Source: Fluctibacter halophilus (GTDB taxonomy: Bacteria; Pseudomonadota; Gammaproteobacteria; Enterobacterales; Alteromonadaceae). From it: 64,000 bases of DNA. The position numbers and the translations under genes were made by a program. Shown one piece after another: positions 1 to 9,461 of the stretch. The stretch lies in contig NZ_JAJEWP010000004.1 of assembly GCF_020687825.1 (NCBI RefSeq), positions 186,001-250,000 of the forward strand. Direction: 5' to 3'. Positions within the stretch are counted from its first letter, which is position 1. The number at the start of each line of letters is the position of its first letter. A model generated the notes under the pieces. It saw only the letters and a program-made list of their open reading frames with translations. It was not told the origin of the DNA and did not search any database.

Positions 1-255
1 AAAAGTGGTGATTGTAGTGAGCTGAGACTATAAAACGCCAGAAAGTCACAGCGACTAAACGCAATGAATGGGTCATAAACCGGCCTTACTTATCCTCATT
101 CATACCTAAACCTATGGGCGAGAACGACAAAATTTGAATTGCAGTCAGGAACCATTTGGCGCGGGAAAATGTGTTTTTCAGCGGTTAGAAAGATACGTTG
201 AGGCTGACTTAAGTTAGCCAAAAATCAAAGAGTTAGTGTATTGTGTCTGGGAAAG

Positions 256-283
256 TTTAAAGTAATACTAACTTTTTTATACG
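256..283 (+). promoter_or_regulatory. Possible promoter of the pilMNOPQ operon
   Basis: The first 368 bases contain no gene. They are AT-rich and probably form the space between pilM and a divergent gene outside the window, which in relatives is a penicillin-binding protein gene. Within it a TTTAAA (256-261) lies 16 bases before TATACG (278-283), a weak match to a sigma-70 promoter about 80 bases before the pilM start. Each element matches the consensus at four of six positions, so this is only a candidate. I see no terminator or strong operator in the stretch. Confidence 0.3.
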
Positions 284-368
284 TATGTACCGTTATTAGA
301 ACCATACAACCGAAAATTTTACGTAATAATGGGTCATCGGAAATGATACCCAAGGTTTGGATGCTAGC

Positions 369-1436
369 GTGTTAAACAACTTGTTTAGAAAAAAGCACCC
401 GCCATTGATCGGGCTTGATATCGGCACTCGCTTTGTCAAAGCGGTGTTGCTTGATACAGACGGCGATCAGTACAAGCTGGTGCAATTTGCTGTCGAGCCC
501 ATCGCGGGCAACGCCTTTTCTGACCGGGAAATCAAAGATTTTGACCCGGTGAACAATGCGTTACGCAAAGTGAAGATCGCGTTGAAATCGAAAGTAAAAG
601 ACGTCGCTGTGGCCGTTTCGGGCTCCTCGGTGATCAACAAGATCGTGTACATGGATCCGGATCAATCCGACTTCGAGCTCGAGGGACAAATCGAGATCGA
701 AGCAGACAGCCTGATCCCCTACCCCCTTGAAGAAGTGTATCTGGACTTTGAAGAACTGGGTGAGAGCAAAACCCATGTGGGCAAAGTTGACGTCTTACTC
801 AGTGCTGCTCACCGCGACCTGATCGACAGCCGCATTACCCTGCTCAGAGAAGTCCAGTACGAACCGAAAGTCATGGACGTTGAAACCTACGCGCTGGGCA
901 ATGCGTTGGGGCATTTTGGCGACGTCGCTGAAGAAGGGAATACCGTGCTGGTATCCATCGGGGCGGCACAACTGCAAGTGTGCGTGTTGCGCGGTGGCCG
1001 GGTGCTGTACAGCAAAGAGCACGGTTTCGGCGTCAACAGCCTGATCCAGGACCTGAGTTTGGTCCACACCCTCGAGCCGCAGGAAACCGAACGTCAGCTA
1101 TTGAATGACGAATTACCCGGTAGCTGGCGTGAAAACACCTATCCGATTTTTCTGTCAAACCTACAGAACAACATTGCCCGAGCCATGCAGGCATATATCA
1201 GTACAACACATGCAGAGCGCCCCACGGTGATCCACCTGTGTGGCGGTGGTGCAGCCATCCCCGGTATTGATAAAGACCTTGAGTCTGAATTGGCGGTGGA
1301 AGTGAAACTGTTTAACCCGTTTGAAAACATGAAGGTGAGTGACAAGGTTGCCCCTGAGCTGTTGGCACAACACGCACCTCAATTGGCAATTGCGGCGGGG
1401 TTAGCGAGCAGGAGTTTTAGTCCATGGCACATATAA
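369..1436 (+). CDS. pilM: Type IV pilus assembly protein PilM
   Basis: PilM is a cytoplasmic actin-like ATPase-fold protein that binds the N-terminal tail of PilN and links the inner-membrane PilNO complex to the pilus motor. The protein has the actin-type phosphate loop IGLDIGTRFVKAV near its start and the late glycine-rich segment HLCGGGAAIPG, in a length (about 355 residues) normal for the family. A TTG start at 357 is possible, but the GTG at 369 is preferred: GGA lies seven bases before it, and PilM proteins usually begin with a short LFRKK-like segment. It is the first gene of a tightly packed pilMNOPQ operon and overlaps pilN by 13 bases. The order before aroK is that of other gammaproteobacteria (hofMNOPQ in E. 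coli). Confidence 0.93.
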   Translation: MLNNLFRKKHPPLIGLDIGTRFVKAVLLDTDGDQYKLVQFAVEPIAGNAFSDREIKDFDPVNNALRKVKIALKSKVKDVAVAVSGSSVINKIVYMDPDQSDFELEGQIEIEADSLIPYPLEEVYLDFEELGESKTHVGKVDVLLSAAHRDLIDSRITLLREVQYEPKVMDVETYALGNALGHFGDVAEEGNTVLVSIGAAQLQVCVLRGGRVLYSKEHGFGVNSLIQDLSLVHTLEPQETERQLLNDELPGSWRENTYPIFLSNLQNNIARAMQAYISTTHAERPTVIHLCGGGAAIPGIDKDLESELAVEVKLFNPFENMKVSDKVAPELLAQHAPQLAIAAGLASRSFSPWHI

Positions 1437-2008
1437 ACCTGATGCCGTGGCGGGAAAGCCTGCGGCAGAAACAGAAACAACAATACCTGACCATCCTGGT
1501 TGGCATTGCGCTGGTTGTTTTCGCGCTGGTGTATTTCATCGGCTCGGTGGTCGACAACCTGATTGGCAACCAGAACCTGCGCAATCAGTATATGGAACAA
1601 CAGATTGCGCTGCTGGATAATCAAATTGCCCAGATCCGCGACATTAAAGACAGCAAGCAGGCCATTGAGCAACGTATGGCGCTGATCGAACAATTGCAAA
1701 CCAGCCGCAATGTCGCTCCGATCATTCTGGATGAGTTGGCCAACATTGTCCCACCCGGCATCTCGTTCCGCAGCATGTCTCGCAGTGGCAACAGCCTGCT
1801 GATCATGGGTGTTAGCGAATCCAACAACCGTTTGTCCGACTTCATGCGCAATGTTGAGAATTCTGACGTGTTTATCAACGGTGAGTTGTCGTCGATTGTT
1901 GCCGATACCTCAGCCAGCAACGCAGTCAGCGAATTCAAATTGACATTCAGCATCAGTCCCCAGGTCGCTCCCGACTTCTCAACTGCTGAGAAGGACACCA
2001 AAAAATGA
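1424..2008 (+). CDS. pilN: Type IV pilus assembly protein PilN
   Basis: PilN is a bitopic inner-membrane protein. Its short cytoplasmic tail binds PilM and its periplasmic ferredoxin-like domain pairs with PilO to form the alignment subcomplex. The start HINLMPWRE is the family signature for PilM binding (the usual form is INLLPWRE). It is followed by a hydrophobic segment at about residues 22-44, a coiled coil at about 50-90, and a periplasmic domain. The 194-residue length is normal. It overlaps pilM by 13 bases at its start and pilO by 4 at its end (ATGA), so translation of the three is probably coupled. Confidence 0.93.
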   Translation: MAHINLMPWRESLRQKQKQQYLTILVGIALVVFALVYFIGSVVDNLIGNQNLRNQYMEQQIALLDNQIAQIRDIKDSKQAIEQRMALIEQLQTSRNVAPIILDELANIVPPGISFRSMSRSGNSLLIMGVSESNNRLSDFMRNVENSDVFINGELSSIVADTSASNAVSEFKLTFSISPQVAPDFSTAEKDTKK

Positions 2009-2619
2009 AATTTGACATTAATAAACTCAAAGAAGTGAACGAGCTGGATTTCGAACAACTGGCTATCTGGCCGTTCGAAGTCAAGTTTGTAGTCGCGCTG
2101 GTGATTGCCATTCTGGTTGGCATTGGTTCCTACTATGGGATCGTCAGCAGCAAGCTGCCGGTACTGGAACGCGCCGAGGCCAAAGAAGTTGAGCTAAAGC
2201 AGACCTATGAAGCGAAATACCGCATTGCCGTTAATCTGCAAGCCTACAAAGAACAGTTGGCGCGCATTGAGCAAGACTTTTCATCGATGCTGAAGTCTTT
2301 GCCAACCAGCAATGAAACGCCCGGTTTGCTGGACGACATCACCTTTGTCGGTACCACGGCAGGACTGTCGTTTAAATTGTTGAACTGGCAAAACGAGATC
2401 CCTAAAGAGTTCTACACAGAGCTGCCCATTCAGATGGAAGTGTCCGGGAACTACCATGAATTTGGTGAGTTTGTCTCCAACATTGCCAGTTTGCCACGGA
2501 TCGTGACGTTGCATGATTTTGACATCAAGCGCGAAGGCGATGACCTGAAACTGCAGCTACAGGCCAAGACATACCGCTCTTCTGTGGCTGAGCAAAAACA
2601 ACAGGCAGGAGGCAAATGA
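2005..2619 (+). CDS. pilO: Type IV pilus assembly protein PilO
   Basis: PilO is the partner of PilN in the inner-membrane alignment complex and contacts the lipoprotein PilP. The protein has 204 residues: a cytoplasmic stretch with the typical WPFEVKF segment before the membrane helix (about residues 24-46), a coiled coil at about 55-95, then a ferredoxin-like periplasmic domain including LPIQMEVSGNYHEFGEF, which is typical of PilO. It overlaps both neighbours by four bases. Family and operon position agree, so the call is firm. Confidence 0.93.
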   Translation: MKFDINKLKEVNELDFEQLAIWPFEVKFVVALVIAILVGIGSYYGIVSSKLPVLERAEAKEVELKQTYEAKYRIAVNLQAYKEQLARIEQDFSSMLKSLPTSNETPGLLDDITFVGTTAGLSFKLLNWQNEIPKEFYTELPIQMEVSGNYHEFGEFVSNIASLPRIVTLHDFDIKREGDDLKLQLQAKTYRSSVAEQKQQAGGK

Positions 2620-3158
2620 TGAAAAACCGTTTGTTACTTCTGGCCGCAATGACACTGGCGGGATGTCAGGTTGAAACCCAGGATTTGGAGCAACACATTG
2701 CCACTGTGAAACAAAACACACAGATCAGCATTGAGCCTTACCCGGAGTTCACCACACAACCCCCCTTCACCTATGGTGCAGCAACCAAACGCAGTCCGTT
2801 TCAGCGTCCTAAGGGCTCTGCAGCCAAAGCGTTGGTTAAAAACGAGCGGGTTAATTGCCTGCAACCAGATTTCGACCGGGCCAAGCAACCGCTGGAACGT
2901 TACGGTTTGGACGCCTTGAGCGTGACCGGCATGTTTACCAGTCAGGGAAAACAGTGGGCCCTGTTTCAAGCCAATGATGGTTCATTATACAAAGCAACTG
3001 CAGGAGATTTTGTCGGTTTGTTCTTTGGTAAAATCACTTCAATCAGCAATGGAACTGTGGCGATCACAGAAATGCTGCCAGACGGCGCTGGCTGTTGGCA
3101 AACCAAGGAGGCAACTTTGACAATGGCTTCACAGGCAGGAGAGAGTGACAATGTCTGA
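2616..3158 (+). CDS. pilP: Type IV pilus lipoprotein PilP
   Basis: PilP is an inner-membrane-anchored lipoprotein that connects PilNO to the outer-membrane secretin PilQ. The N-terminus has a signal peptide ending in the lipobox LAGC, with the lipidated cysteine at about residue 17. The C-terminal half forms the small beta-sandwich known from PilP; GMFTSQGKQWALFQANDG and GDFVGLFFGKI are typical. ATG codons at 2616 and 2619 are both possible starts, with the ribosome site CAGGAGG just upstream. Its 3' end overlaps the start of pilQ by eight bases. Confidence 0.92.
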   Translation: MMKNRLLLLAAMTLAGCQVETQDLEQHIATVKQNTQISIEPYPEFTTQPPFTYGAATKRSPFQRPKGSAAKALVKNERVNCLQPDFDRAKQPLERYGLDALSVTGMFTSQGKQWALFQANDGSLYKATAGDFVGLFFGKITSISNGTVAITEMLPDGAGCWQTKEATLTMASQAGESDNV

Positions 3159-4905
3159 GCGATTCATTTTTAATAAGCGGTTAAACCGCAACAATAACCG
3201 CCTGTGGTATGTATTGGCTTTGCTTATCGCTACGGTACTGTCCTTTAAATCACTGGCTCAGCAGGATCAACCCGTGCTGGTGGACGCCGAACCAATGGTG
3301 CAGAGTGCTTACTCATCAACCTTGAACGACCTGGCCTTTACCCGTTCTACCAACGACAGTGCCAAGGTCATGCTGACCTTTGACAATGCCGACTATCAGA
3401 TGCAAATCAGTCAGCGTGAAGGCCTGTTGATTGTTCACCTGCCCGCCGTTGCATTAGGTGAAGAGCAACTGTTCTCACTGGATGTCAGCCAATTCGGTGC
3501 GGTTGTCAGTCACGTCGAGACGTTTGAGGAAGATGATGGCAGCGCGGTACATCTGCGCGTGGAAGGTCCGGTAACCTTTGAGCATCAGCGCAACGGCGAA
3601 CAGTTGGCTGTGACGGTCAGCGAGCGTACGGTGGAAGAACAAACCACTGAAAGCGAATTTACCGGTGCGCCGATTTCTCTGGACTTCCAGGACGTGCCTG
3701 TACGTCAGGTGTTGCAAATCATCGCCCAGGTCAACGGCTTCAACCTAGTGACCACTGATACCGTTACTGGAAATGTGACGATCAGCCTGTCTGGTGTTCC
3801 TTGGGACCAGGCGCTGAATATGATTCTGAAAATCAAAGGCTTAGATAAGCGCATGGAAGGCAACATCCTGCTTATCGCGCCGGCTGAAGAGCTGACGGCT
3901 CGGGAAACACAGCAACTGCAATCCAAACAGCAAGTGGCAGAACTGGCACCTTTGGTATCGGCTAACGTGCAAATCAACTATGCCAAAGCGACCGAGATGG
4001 CAGCCATTCTGAAATCCGCTGAAGGCAGTATTCTGAGCTCCAGAGGGTCGGTCACGGTTGATGAACGTACCAACACCCTGCTGATCCGGGATACCCAAAG
4101 CTCGGTTGATGAAGCGCGCGCCATGATCAAGGTGCTGGACATCCCCATCAAGCAGGTACTGATTGAAAGCCGTATGGTAACTGTCCGTGATAATGTCGAT
4201 GAACAACTGGGCGTTCGTTGGGGCTTCAGTGACCAACAAGACAGCGACGGTATTTCCGGTTCACTGGAAGGCGCAGATGCGATCGCTGGCGGTGTTATCC
4301 CGACATTGGATCAACGTCTGAATGTCAACCTACCGGTCAACAACCCCGCTGGCCGCATCGGTATTCAGGTCGCCCGTCTGGTGGATGGCACCATTCTGGA
4401 TCTGGAACTGTCTGCACTGGAAGCTGAAAACAAAGGTGAAATCATCGCCAGCCCACGTATCACTGTGGCTAACCAGCGCGAGGCCTATATTGAGCAAGGT
4501 ACCGAAATTCCTTACGTTCAGGCAACCTCTTCCGGTGCAACATCCGTGTCGTTCAAGAAGGCCGTATTGAGCCTGAAAGTGACTCCACACATTACCCCGG
4601 ATAACCGTATCATTCTGGATCTCGTGGTAACCCAGGACACCCGTGGTGAGACCGTGTCCACGTCCACCGGACCTGCTGTTGCCATCGACACCCAGGAGAT
4701 CAGTACCCAGGTACTGGTGGAGAACGGTGAAACCATCGTTCTGGGCGGTATTTTCCAGCAAACCAGTGCTGACGATGTTGCCAAAGTGCCACTGCTGGGT
4801 GATTTACCGGTGGTCGGTAACCTGTTCAAAAACACCCAACGGGTGAATGAGAAACGGGAACTGCTGATTTTCGTTACCCCGAAAATCATGACCAACAATC
4901 TATAA
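3151..4905 (+). CDS. pilQ: Type IV pilus secretin PilQ
   Basis: PilQ forms the outer-membrane ring through which the pilus exits. A Sec signal peptide ends at about residue 36. An AMIN peptidoglycan-binding domain follows (about 45-135), then the secretin N0 domain (DFQDVPVRQVLQIIAQ, about 175-240), an N1/NolW domain (about 270-345) and the C-terminal secretin barrel (about 360-580) with the signature VPLLGDLPVVGNLF near the end. At 584 residues it is at the short end for PilQ and seems to have one AMIN domain. The ATG at 3151, ten bases after AGGAG, is preferred over the in-frame GTG at 3145. It is the last gene of the operon and is followed by a terminator. Confidence 0.95.
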   Translation: MSERFIFNKRLNRNNNRLWYVLALLIATVLSFKSLAQQDQPVLVDAEPMVQSAYSSTLNDLAFTRSTNDSAKVMLTFDNADYQMQISQREGLLIVHLPAVALGEEQLFSLDVSQFGAVVSHVETFEEDDGSAVHLRVEGPVTFEHQRNGEQLAVTVSERTVEEQTTESEFTGAPISLDFQDVPVRQVLQIIAQVNGFNLVTTDTVTGNVTISLSGVPWDQALNMILKIKGLDKRMEGNILLIAPAEELTARETQQLQSKQQVAELAPLVSANVQINYAKATEMAAILKSAEGSILSSRGSVTVDERTNTLLIRDTQSSVDEARAMIKVLDIPIKQVLIESRMVTVRDNVDEQLGVRWGFSDQQDSDGISGSLEGADAIAGGVIPTLDQRLNVNLPVNNPAGRIGIQVARLVDGTILDLELSALEAENKGEIIASPRITVANQREAYIEQGTEIPYVQATSSGATSVSFKKAVLSLKVTPHITPDNRIILDLVVTQDTRGETVSTSTGPAVAIDTQEISTQVLVENGETIVLGGIFQQTSADDVAKVPLLGDLPVVGNLFKNTQRVNEKRELLIFVTPKIMTNNL

Positions 4906-4915
4906 TCCTACCTCC

Positions 4916-4950
4916 AGATGCCCGGTAAACCGGGCATCTGTCACTTTTTT
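4916..4950 (+). terminator. Intrinsic terminator of the pil operon
   Basis: A perfect 10-base stem, AGATGCCCGG (4916-4925) pairing with CCGGGCATCT (4930-4939) around a TAAA loop, is followed five bases later by six Ts (4945-4950). It lies 11 bases after the pilQ stop and separates the pil operon from aroK. Confidence 0.88.
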
Positions 4951-4982
4951 ACAATTAGTTTACGCGGCTACGCGCTTAAAAC

Positions 4983-5012
4983 TTGCAAAATTTGTCACTT
5001 AACTGAGATAAT
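4983..5012 (+). promoter_or_regulatory. Probable sigma-70 promoter of aroK-aroB-damX
   Basis: TTGCAA (4983-4988) lies 18 bases before GATAAT (5007-5012), which is preceded by TG one base away (extended -10). The predicted start of transcription is near 5019, leaving a leader of about 90 bases before aroK. It sits directly after the pil terminator, where a promoter is needed. Confidence 0.55.
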
Positions 5013-5109
5013 CGCGCTCTCGAAATTTCAACGAGGTTCGATTCATTTATTTTTCGGGTAGTAGGCTCACCTTTAATACTGCCCCTTCAACAGTTGTGAA
5101 AGAAGCGAA

Positions 5110-5625
5110 ATGGCTGAAAAACGTAATATCTTTCTTGTTGGCCCAATGGGAGCTGGCAAAAGCACAATAGGTAGACACCTCGCAGACGAACTTCACCTCG
5201 ATTTTTTTGATTCAGACCAGGAAATTGAACGCCGTACCGGTGCCGATATTGCCTGGATCTTCGATCTTGAGGGTGAAGATGGATTCCGGAATCGTGAAGA
5301 GGCCGTGATCAATGAGCTGACCGATAAACAGGGCATCGTACTGGCGACAGGCGGTGGTTCTGTAGTCAACAAAGCGGTACGCAACCGCCTGTCAGCCCGT
5401 GGCATTGTTGTCTATCTGCAGACCACGATTGACAAACAAGTCGCACGTACTCAGCGCGATAAACGCCGTCCGTTATTACAAAACGACAATCCGGAAGGCG
5501 TACTGCGTGAATTGGCAGAACAGCGTAATCCACTGTATGAAGAAGTGGCAGATTACGTGGTCGATACCGACGATCAAAGTGCTCGTGCGGTGGCCAATCA
5601 GATCATCGAAAAAATCGGCTTATAA
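5110..5625 (+). CDS. aroK: Shikimate kinase I
   Basis: AroK phosphorylates the 3-hydroxyl of shikimate with ATP, the fifth step of chorismate synthesis. The 171-residue protein has the Walker A loop GPMGAGKST (about residues 11-19), the shikimate-binding [11 protein letters not shown] segment (DxD), the FRNREE shikimate-contact motif and the GGGSV loop. The lid region RRPLL is also present. It begins at ATG 5110 behind a purine-rich AAAGAAG site and is followed 23 bases later by aroB. The pairing aroK-aroB after the pilus genes is a conserved gammaproteobacterial arrangement. Confidence 0.96.
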   Translation: MAEKRNIFLVGPMGAGKSTIGRHLADELHLDFFDSDQEIERRTGADIAWIFDLEGEDGFRNREEAVINELTDKQGIVLATGGGSVVNKAVRNRLSARGIVVYLQTTIDKQVARTQRDKRRPLLQNDNPEGVLRELAEQRNPLYEEVADYVVDTDDQSARAVANQIIEKIGL

Positions 5626-5648
5626 CCCACCAAGAAGGAACTGCGCTC

Positions 5649-6716
5649 ATGTCTACGTTACACGTCGAATTGGCAGAGCGCAGCTATCCTATCACCATCG
5701 GCAGCGGTGTTCTGCAAACGCCTGAGGAAGTTGCTCAGTACATTGCTGGCAACGCCATCATTGTAACCAATGAAACCCTCGCCGAACGTTACGCTGCACC
5801 GTTGCAACAATTATTGCCTGACCGCATCATCGACATGATTGTCATCCCTGACGGTGAGCAATACAAAAACCTCGATACCTTCAACACCGTGATTACCCGG
5901 TTGCTGGAGCATAAGGCCGCCAGAGACACGACCCTGGTCGCTGTTGGTGGCGGTGTGGTTGGTGATTTAACCGGTTTCGTCGCGGCCTGCTATCAGCGAG
6001 GCATGCCGTTTATCCAGGTGCCGACGACCTTGTTGTCTCAGGTTGACTCTTCCGTGGGTGGTAAAACGGCGGTCAATCATCCCAAAGGCAAGAACATGAT
6101 CGGCGCGTTCTACCAACCCAAAGCCGTGCTCATCGATACTGATACGTTGAGTACCCTGCCAGCAAGGGAATTCGCGGCGGGTATGGCCGAAGTGATTAAG
6201 TACGGCATTATTTACGACGCTGACTTTTTTACCTGGTTGGAAAACAACGTTGACGGACTAAAAGCCTTACACAAAGAGACGCTGCAGTATGCCATCCAAC
6301 GCTGTTGTGCCATCAAAGCGGAGATAGTTGCCCAGGATGAACGTGAGTCCGGTCTACGCGCGTTGCTCAACCTTGGACACACTTTCGGCCATGCGATTGA
6401 AGCGGAACAAGGCTATGGGAATTGGTTGCACGGCGAAGCAGTGTCAGCAGGCATGGTAATTGCTTGTGAGGTAGCTAGACATAAACAATGGCTCTCAGCG
6501 TCAGATTGTCGTCGTGTCGAAGCATTGCTCAAAGCGTTTGATTTGCCGATCAACGCCCCAAAAAATATGGGCTATGATGCCTTCATGCGACACATGGTCC
6601 ATGACAAGAAAGTTGCCAAAGGCACTGTGCGGTTTGTTATTCCTACCCGTATCGGCGCCGCCAAGGTAACCAGCGACGTGGACCAATCCATACTCGAGAG
6701 CGTACTCGAACAGTGA
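5649..6716 (+). CDS. aroB: 3-dehydroquinate synthase
   Basis: AroB converts DAHP to 3-dehydroquinate using NAD+ and a divalent metal, the second step of the shikimate pathway. The 355-residue sequence has the NAD-binding [11 protein letters not shown] segment, the [20 protein letters not shown] active-site block, and the metal-binding [10 protein letters not shown] motif with a further histidine in WLHGEAVS. Length and motif order are standard. AAGGA lies 12 bases before the ATG. It is co-transcribed with aroK and followed after 10 bases by damX. Confidence 0.97.
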   Translation: MSTLHVELAERSYPITIGSGVLQTPEEVAQYIAGNAIIVTNETLAERYAAPLQQLLPDRIIDMIVIPDGEQYKNLDTFNTVITRLLEHKAARDTTLVAVGGGVVGDLTGFVAACYQRGMPFIQVPTTLLSQVDSSVGGKTAVNHPKGKNMIGAFYQPKAVLIDTDTLSTLPAREFAAGMAEVIKYGIIYDADFFTWLENNVDGLKALHKETLQYAIQRCCAIKAEIVAQDERESGLRALLNLGHTFGHAIEAEQGYGNWLHGEAVSAGMVIACEVARHKQWLSASDCRRVEALLKAFDLPINAPKNMGYDAFMRHMVHDKKVAKGTVRFVIPTRIGAAKVTSDVDQSILESVLEQ

Positions 6717-6726
6717 GACGGTTACC

Positions 6727-8304
6727 GTGGCAACTTCGGAACTACAACATCGACTGGAACATCTGCTGACCTATTCTTCGCAGCTGATGTTTATCAGTGG
6801 CGAAAGCATTGGTGAACAACAACGTTCATTGCAATCTTTCCTGTCCTGTCAAACTGAACAAACCGAAATTGCCTACCTCACCGCACGTGCAGACATGTCC
6901 CCTACCGCCTACCGCCAACATCTGTGCGGACAGTTGCTCGGACAGGACAAAGGGCTGTTTAATCGCCCACTCAACGAATTGCTCGCACCATTAAACACCG
7001 TCGAAGGTCCGGTGATCATCTGCATTACCCAGGCGGAACATCTGAGTGCACCGTTTTTACAAGAGCTGTGGGAATTGGTGTTGCAAAGTCGCTTTGCCGG
7101 CAATCGCCAGCACCTGAATGTATTATTGTTTGCAAAACCCGCATGGGCCAAGCAAGCCAAAGACTGGTTGCCTGCCAAAAACCGTGAAAAACCGCTGCTG
7201 ATCAGTTCAGAGCGCTTTATGTCACAGCTCGACGACAGTACCCCGTTGGAAAAGCTCCTCGCCGAGCGGCGTGACAAATTCGCCCGACGGCTGGCACATC
7301 GGGACGCACAGGCATCAGCAGATAACAATATGCCGTCCCCTACATTACAGCGCTGGTGGTTCCGCCTGGCCATTGGTCTGGCCTTTGTCTCGACCTTCGC
7401 GGCCATTTTGTTGTGGCAGTACTCTGATCGCCTGACGGTATTCAGCGAAGACAGCCAGAAAGCCACCTTTGAATTAAATGCGACTGACGCCACGACACAA
7501 CCCCCAAGCGCAGACTTAGCAGCAACACAACCAAACATCGACAATGTGTCCGAAGCACAGCCTGACACTATGGATGTTTCAGTGCAGACTTCCGCCACCG
7601 AGACGCTACCCGCACCTGCCGATGAACCGCCGGCGGTGTCTGAACAGCGCCCTGTCGCCAGCTGGGATGAAGCGCTGGCCCTGACCTCATCGACGACCCA
7701 ACAAGACAGCGCCAGCGAATCCCCGGACCAGCAGCCAGACATGTCGCGTCAGGGGCCAAGGGATAGCTTGACTGATAACGCCGTATCCGTCAGCGATGAG
7801 CCGGTCGACATGCAAGGTGCGGTGGATAATGATTACCCGGTCGAAGACGTTGTCAGCATCAGTCAATTGCCGCCTCGAGAAGTCCCGCAAACCGAGGTAA
7901 GCGAGGTGGCAGAGGCGGCAGCCGTGCCGATCGAACAAACGCCTGAGGAGCGACAACCACCGGCGCGACAAAATACCCCGGAACCTGCACTGGCGCTGAA
8001 TCAACAGCCATTGCTGTCGCTGCAACCTGGTGAACGTGTCATCCAGCTCGCCGGGCTGGCTGACGGTCAGTTGTTGCAAGACTACTTGCGTGATAACAAC
8101 CTGAATGAGGTCACCTGGCAATACCAGACTGTACGTAACAATGCGCCCTGGTTTGTGGTGGTCTGGCACCAGGGATTTGCAACGACCCAGGCGGCGCAGC
8201 AAGCCATTGCGAGTTTGCCTGCAGCGCTGCAGCGTGGTGAGCCGTTCATAAAATCCGCCGCACAAGTGCAACAAGAGATTGACCGGGCAACGCAGGCACA
8301 GTAA
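6727..8304 (+). CDS. damX: DamX-like cell-division protein with SPOR domain
   Basis: DamX is an inner-membrane protein that gathers at the septum by binding denuded glycan strands through its SPOR domain. The 525-residue protein starts with GTG. It has a cytoplasmic ATPase-like N-terminal half (about 1-200, lacking an obvious intact Walker A), one membrane helix (WWFRLAIGLAF, about 210-232), a long acidic and proline-rich periplasmic linker (about 245-435) and a C-terminal SPOR domain (about 438-520, beginning ERVIQLAGL). Its place between aroB and dam matches E. coli damX. The linker is low-complexity and probably disordered. Confidence 0.88.
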   Translation: MATSELQHRLEHLLTYSSQLMFISGESIGEQQRSLQSFLSCQTEQTEIAYLTARADMSPTAYRQHLCGQLLGQDKGLFNRPLNELLAPLNTVEGPVIICITQAEHLSAPFLQELWELVLQSRFAGNRQHLNVLLFAKPAWAKQAKDWLPAKNREKPLLISSERFMSQLDDSTPLEKLLAERRDKFARRLAHRDAQASADNNMPSPTLQRWWFRLAIGLAFVSTFAAILLWQYSDRLTVFSEDSQKATFELNATDATTQPPSADLAATQPNIDNVSEAQPDTMDVSVQTSATETLPAPADEPPAVSEQRPVASWDEALALTSSTTQQDSASESPDQQPDMSRQGPRDSLTDNAVSVSDEPVDMQGAVDNDYPVEDVVSISQLPPREVPQTEVSEVAEAAAVPIEQTPEERQPPARQNTPEPALALNQQPLLSLQPGERVIQLAGLADGQLLQDYLRDNNLNEVTWQYQTVRNNAPWFVVVWHQGFATTQAAQQAIASLPAALQRGEPFIKSAAQVQQEIDRATQAQ

Positions 8305-8401
8305 TTTGGTGTCATGACTTGGTTAAACCGCGAAGGGCAGTTACAATCGTGGTTTTTGCCCGTCGCCTGTAATTAGCACGCCCCGGATCGTTGTTGCACA
8401 T

Positions 8402-9271
8402 ATGAAAAAGAATAAGCATCGCGCCTTTCTTAAATGGGCTGGTGGAAAGTACGGTTTGATCGAAGACATACAACGGCATTTGCCGGAAGGTGATGTTTTA
8501 ATTGAACCCTTTGTGGGTGCCGGTTCAGTGTTCCTCAATACCGACTATCCCCACTATGTCCTCAACGACATCAATCCCGACCTGATTGCCTTGTACGGCA
8601 TACTCAAGACTCAGGCTGACGCGTACATTGCAGACGCAAAAACGTTGTTTACCGCGGCCAACAACGATCCCGATGTGTATTACTCGCTACGTCAGGAATT
8701 CAATGACAGTCAGGACCCTTACCAGCGTTCACTGCTGTTCCTGTACCTCAACCGACACGGCTACAACGGCTTGTGCCGGTATAATTTGTCGGGCAAATTC
8801 AACGTTCCGTTCGGACGCTACAAGGCACCGTACTTCCCTCAGCAGGAACTGTATCGCTTTGCCGAAAAAGCCCAGCGCGCTACATTTACCTGCGAACCGT
8901 ACGCAAATACCTTCAAAAAGGCGCAACGGGATCATGTGATGTATTGTGATCCACCGTATGCGCCAATCAGCAAAACGGCCTATTTCACCCAGTATGCCGG
9001 CAACGGTTTCAGTCTTGACGATCAGGCAAACCTCGCAGACCTGGCACACAAAGCCATGCGTGAAAAAGGGGTATGCGTGTTGATCAGCAATCATGACACC
9101 GTGGACACACGGGCCTATTATCGGCACGCCCAATTGACCACTTTGCAGGTCAAACGCACCATCAGTCAGAAAGGTAAAGGACGTAAGAAAGTGGGTGAAT
9201 TATTGGCGTTGTACAGTCCGGTTGCGGACATGGCAACAGCGGACAAAGAAACCGCAGGAATGACGCTCTAA
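8402..9271 (+). CDS. dam: DNA adenine methyltransferase (GATC)
   Basis: Dam methylates adenine N6 in GATC, which marks the old strand for mismatch repair and helps time replication. The protein (289 residues) has the AdoMet-binding motif FVGAGSVF (about 37-44) and the catalytic DPPY at residues 183-186, in the class D12 order, along with the target-recognition segment NRHGYNGLCRYN typical of the E. coli Dam group. It follows damX by 97 bases with no strong ribosome site. Its TAA stop interlocks with the stop of the convergent DUF2970 gene in the shared four bases CTAA (9268-9271). Confidence 0.95.
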   Translation: MKKNKHRAFLKWAGGKYGLIEDIQRHLPEGDVLIEPFVGAGSVFLNTDYPHYVLNDINPDLIALYGILKTQADAYIADAKTLFTAANNDPDVYYSLRQEFNDSQDPYQRSLLFLYLNRHGYNGLCRYNLSGKFNVPFGRYKAPYFPQQELYRFAEKAQRATFTCEPYANTFKKAQRDHVMYCDPPYAPISKTAYFTQYAGNGFSLDDQANLADLAHKAMREKGVCVLISNHDTVDTRAYYRHAQLTTLQVKRTISQKGKGRKKVGELLALYSPVADMATADKETAGMTL

Positions 9272-9447
9272 GTCACAGAGCGAACAATCAGCACCAGCGT
9301 TAACACAAAAACAGCCACGAAAATCACGCCGACGATCAGGAACGGTAAAAAAGACGACTGTTGAAAGTCATGGGAATAGTTTTGTTGCGACTGTACGCCA
9401 AAGGCACTGGCCAGCACACTTTTCACAACCCGCCACCAATGACCCAC
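9268..9447 (-). CDS. DUF2970 small membrane protein
   Basis: This 59-residue gene reads on the minus strand from a GTG at 9447, eight bases after a clear GGAG ribosome site. The protein begins VGHWWRVVKSVLASAFGVQS and continues with QQNYSHDFQQSS before a single long hydrophobic helix, the pattern of DUF2970 proteins found widely in marine gammaproteobacteria, often next to dam. Their function is unknown. It lies 14 bases after the secreted hypothetical gene and is presumably expressed with it. Its stop shares bases with the dam stop. Confidence 0.8.
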   Translation of the reverse strand: MGHWWRVVKSVLASAFGVQSQQNYSHDFQQSSFLPFLIVGVIFVAVFVLTLVLIVRSVT

Positions 9448-9461
9448 TTCAGCGGCTCCGA

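Noticed and set aside
357-368. TTG at 357 as the pilM start
   Set aside because: AAGG lies only two bases before it, too close for a ribosome site; GTG 369 has better spacing and a more typical N-terminus.
6909-7742. 277-codon minus-strand frame within damX
   Set aside because: Ser/Ala/Cys-rich low-complexity product caused by the repetitive damX linker; no start site or family.
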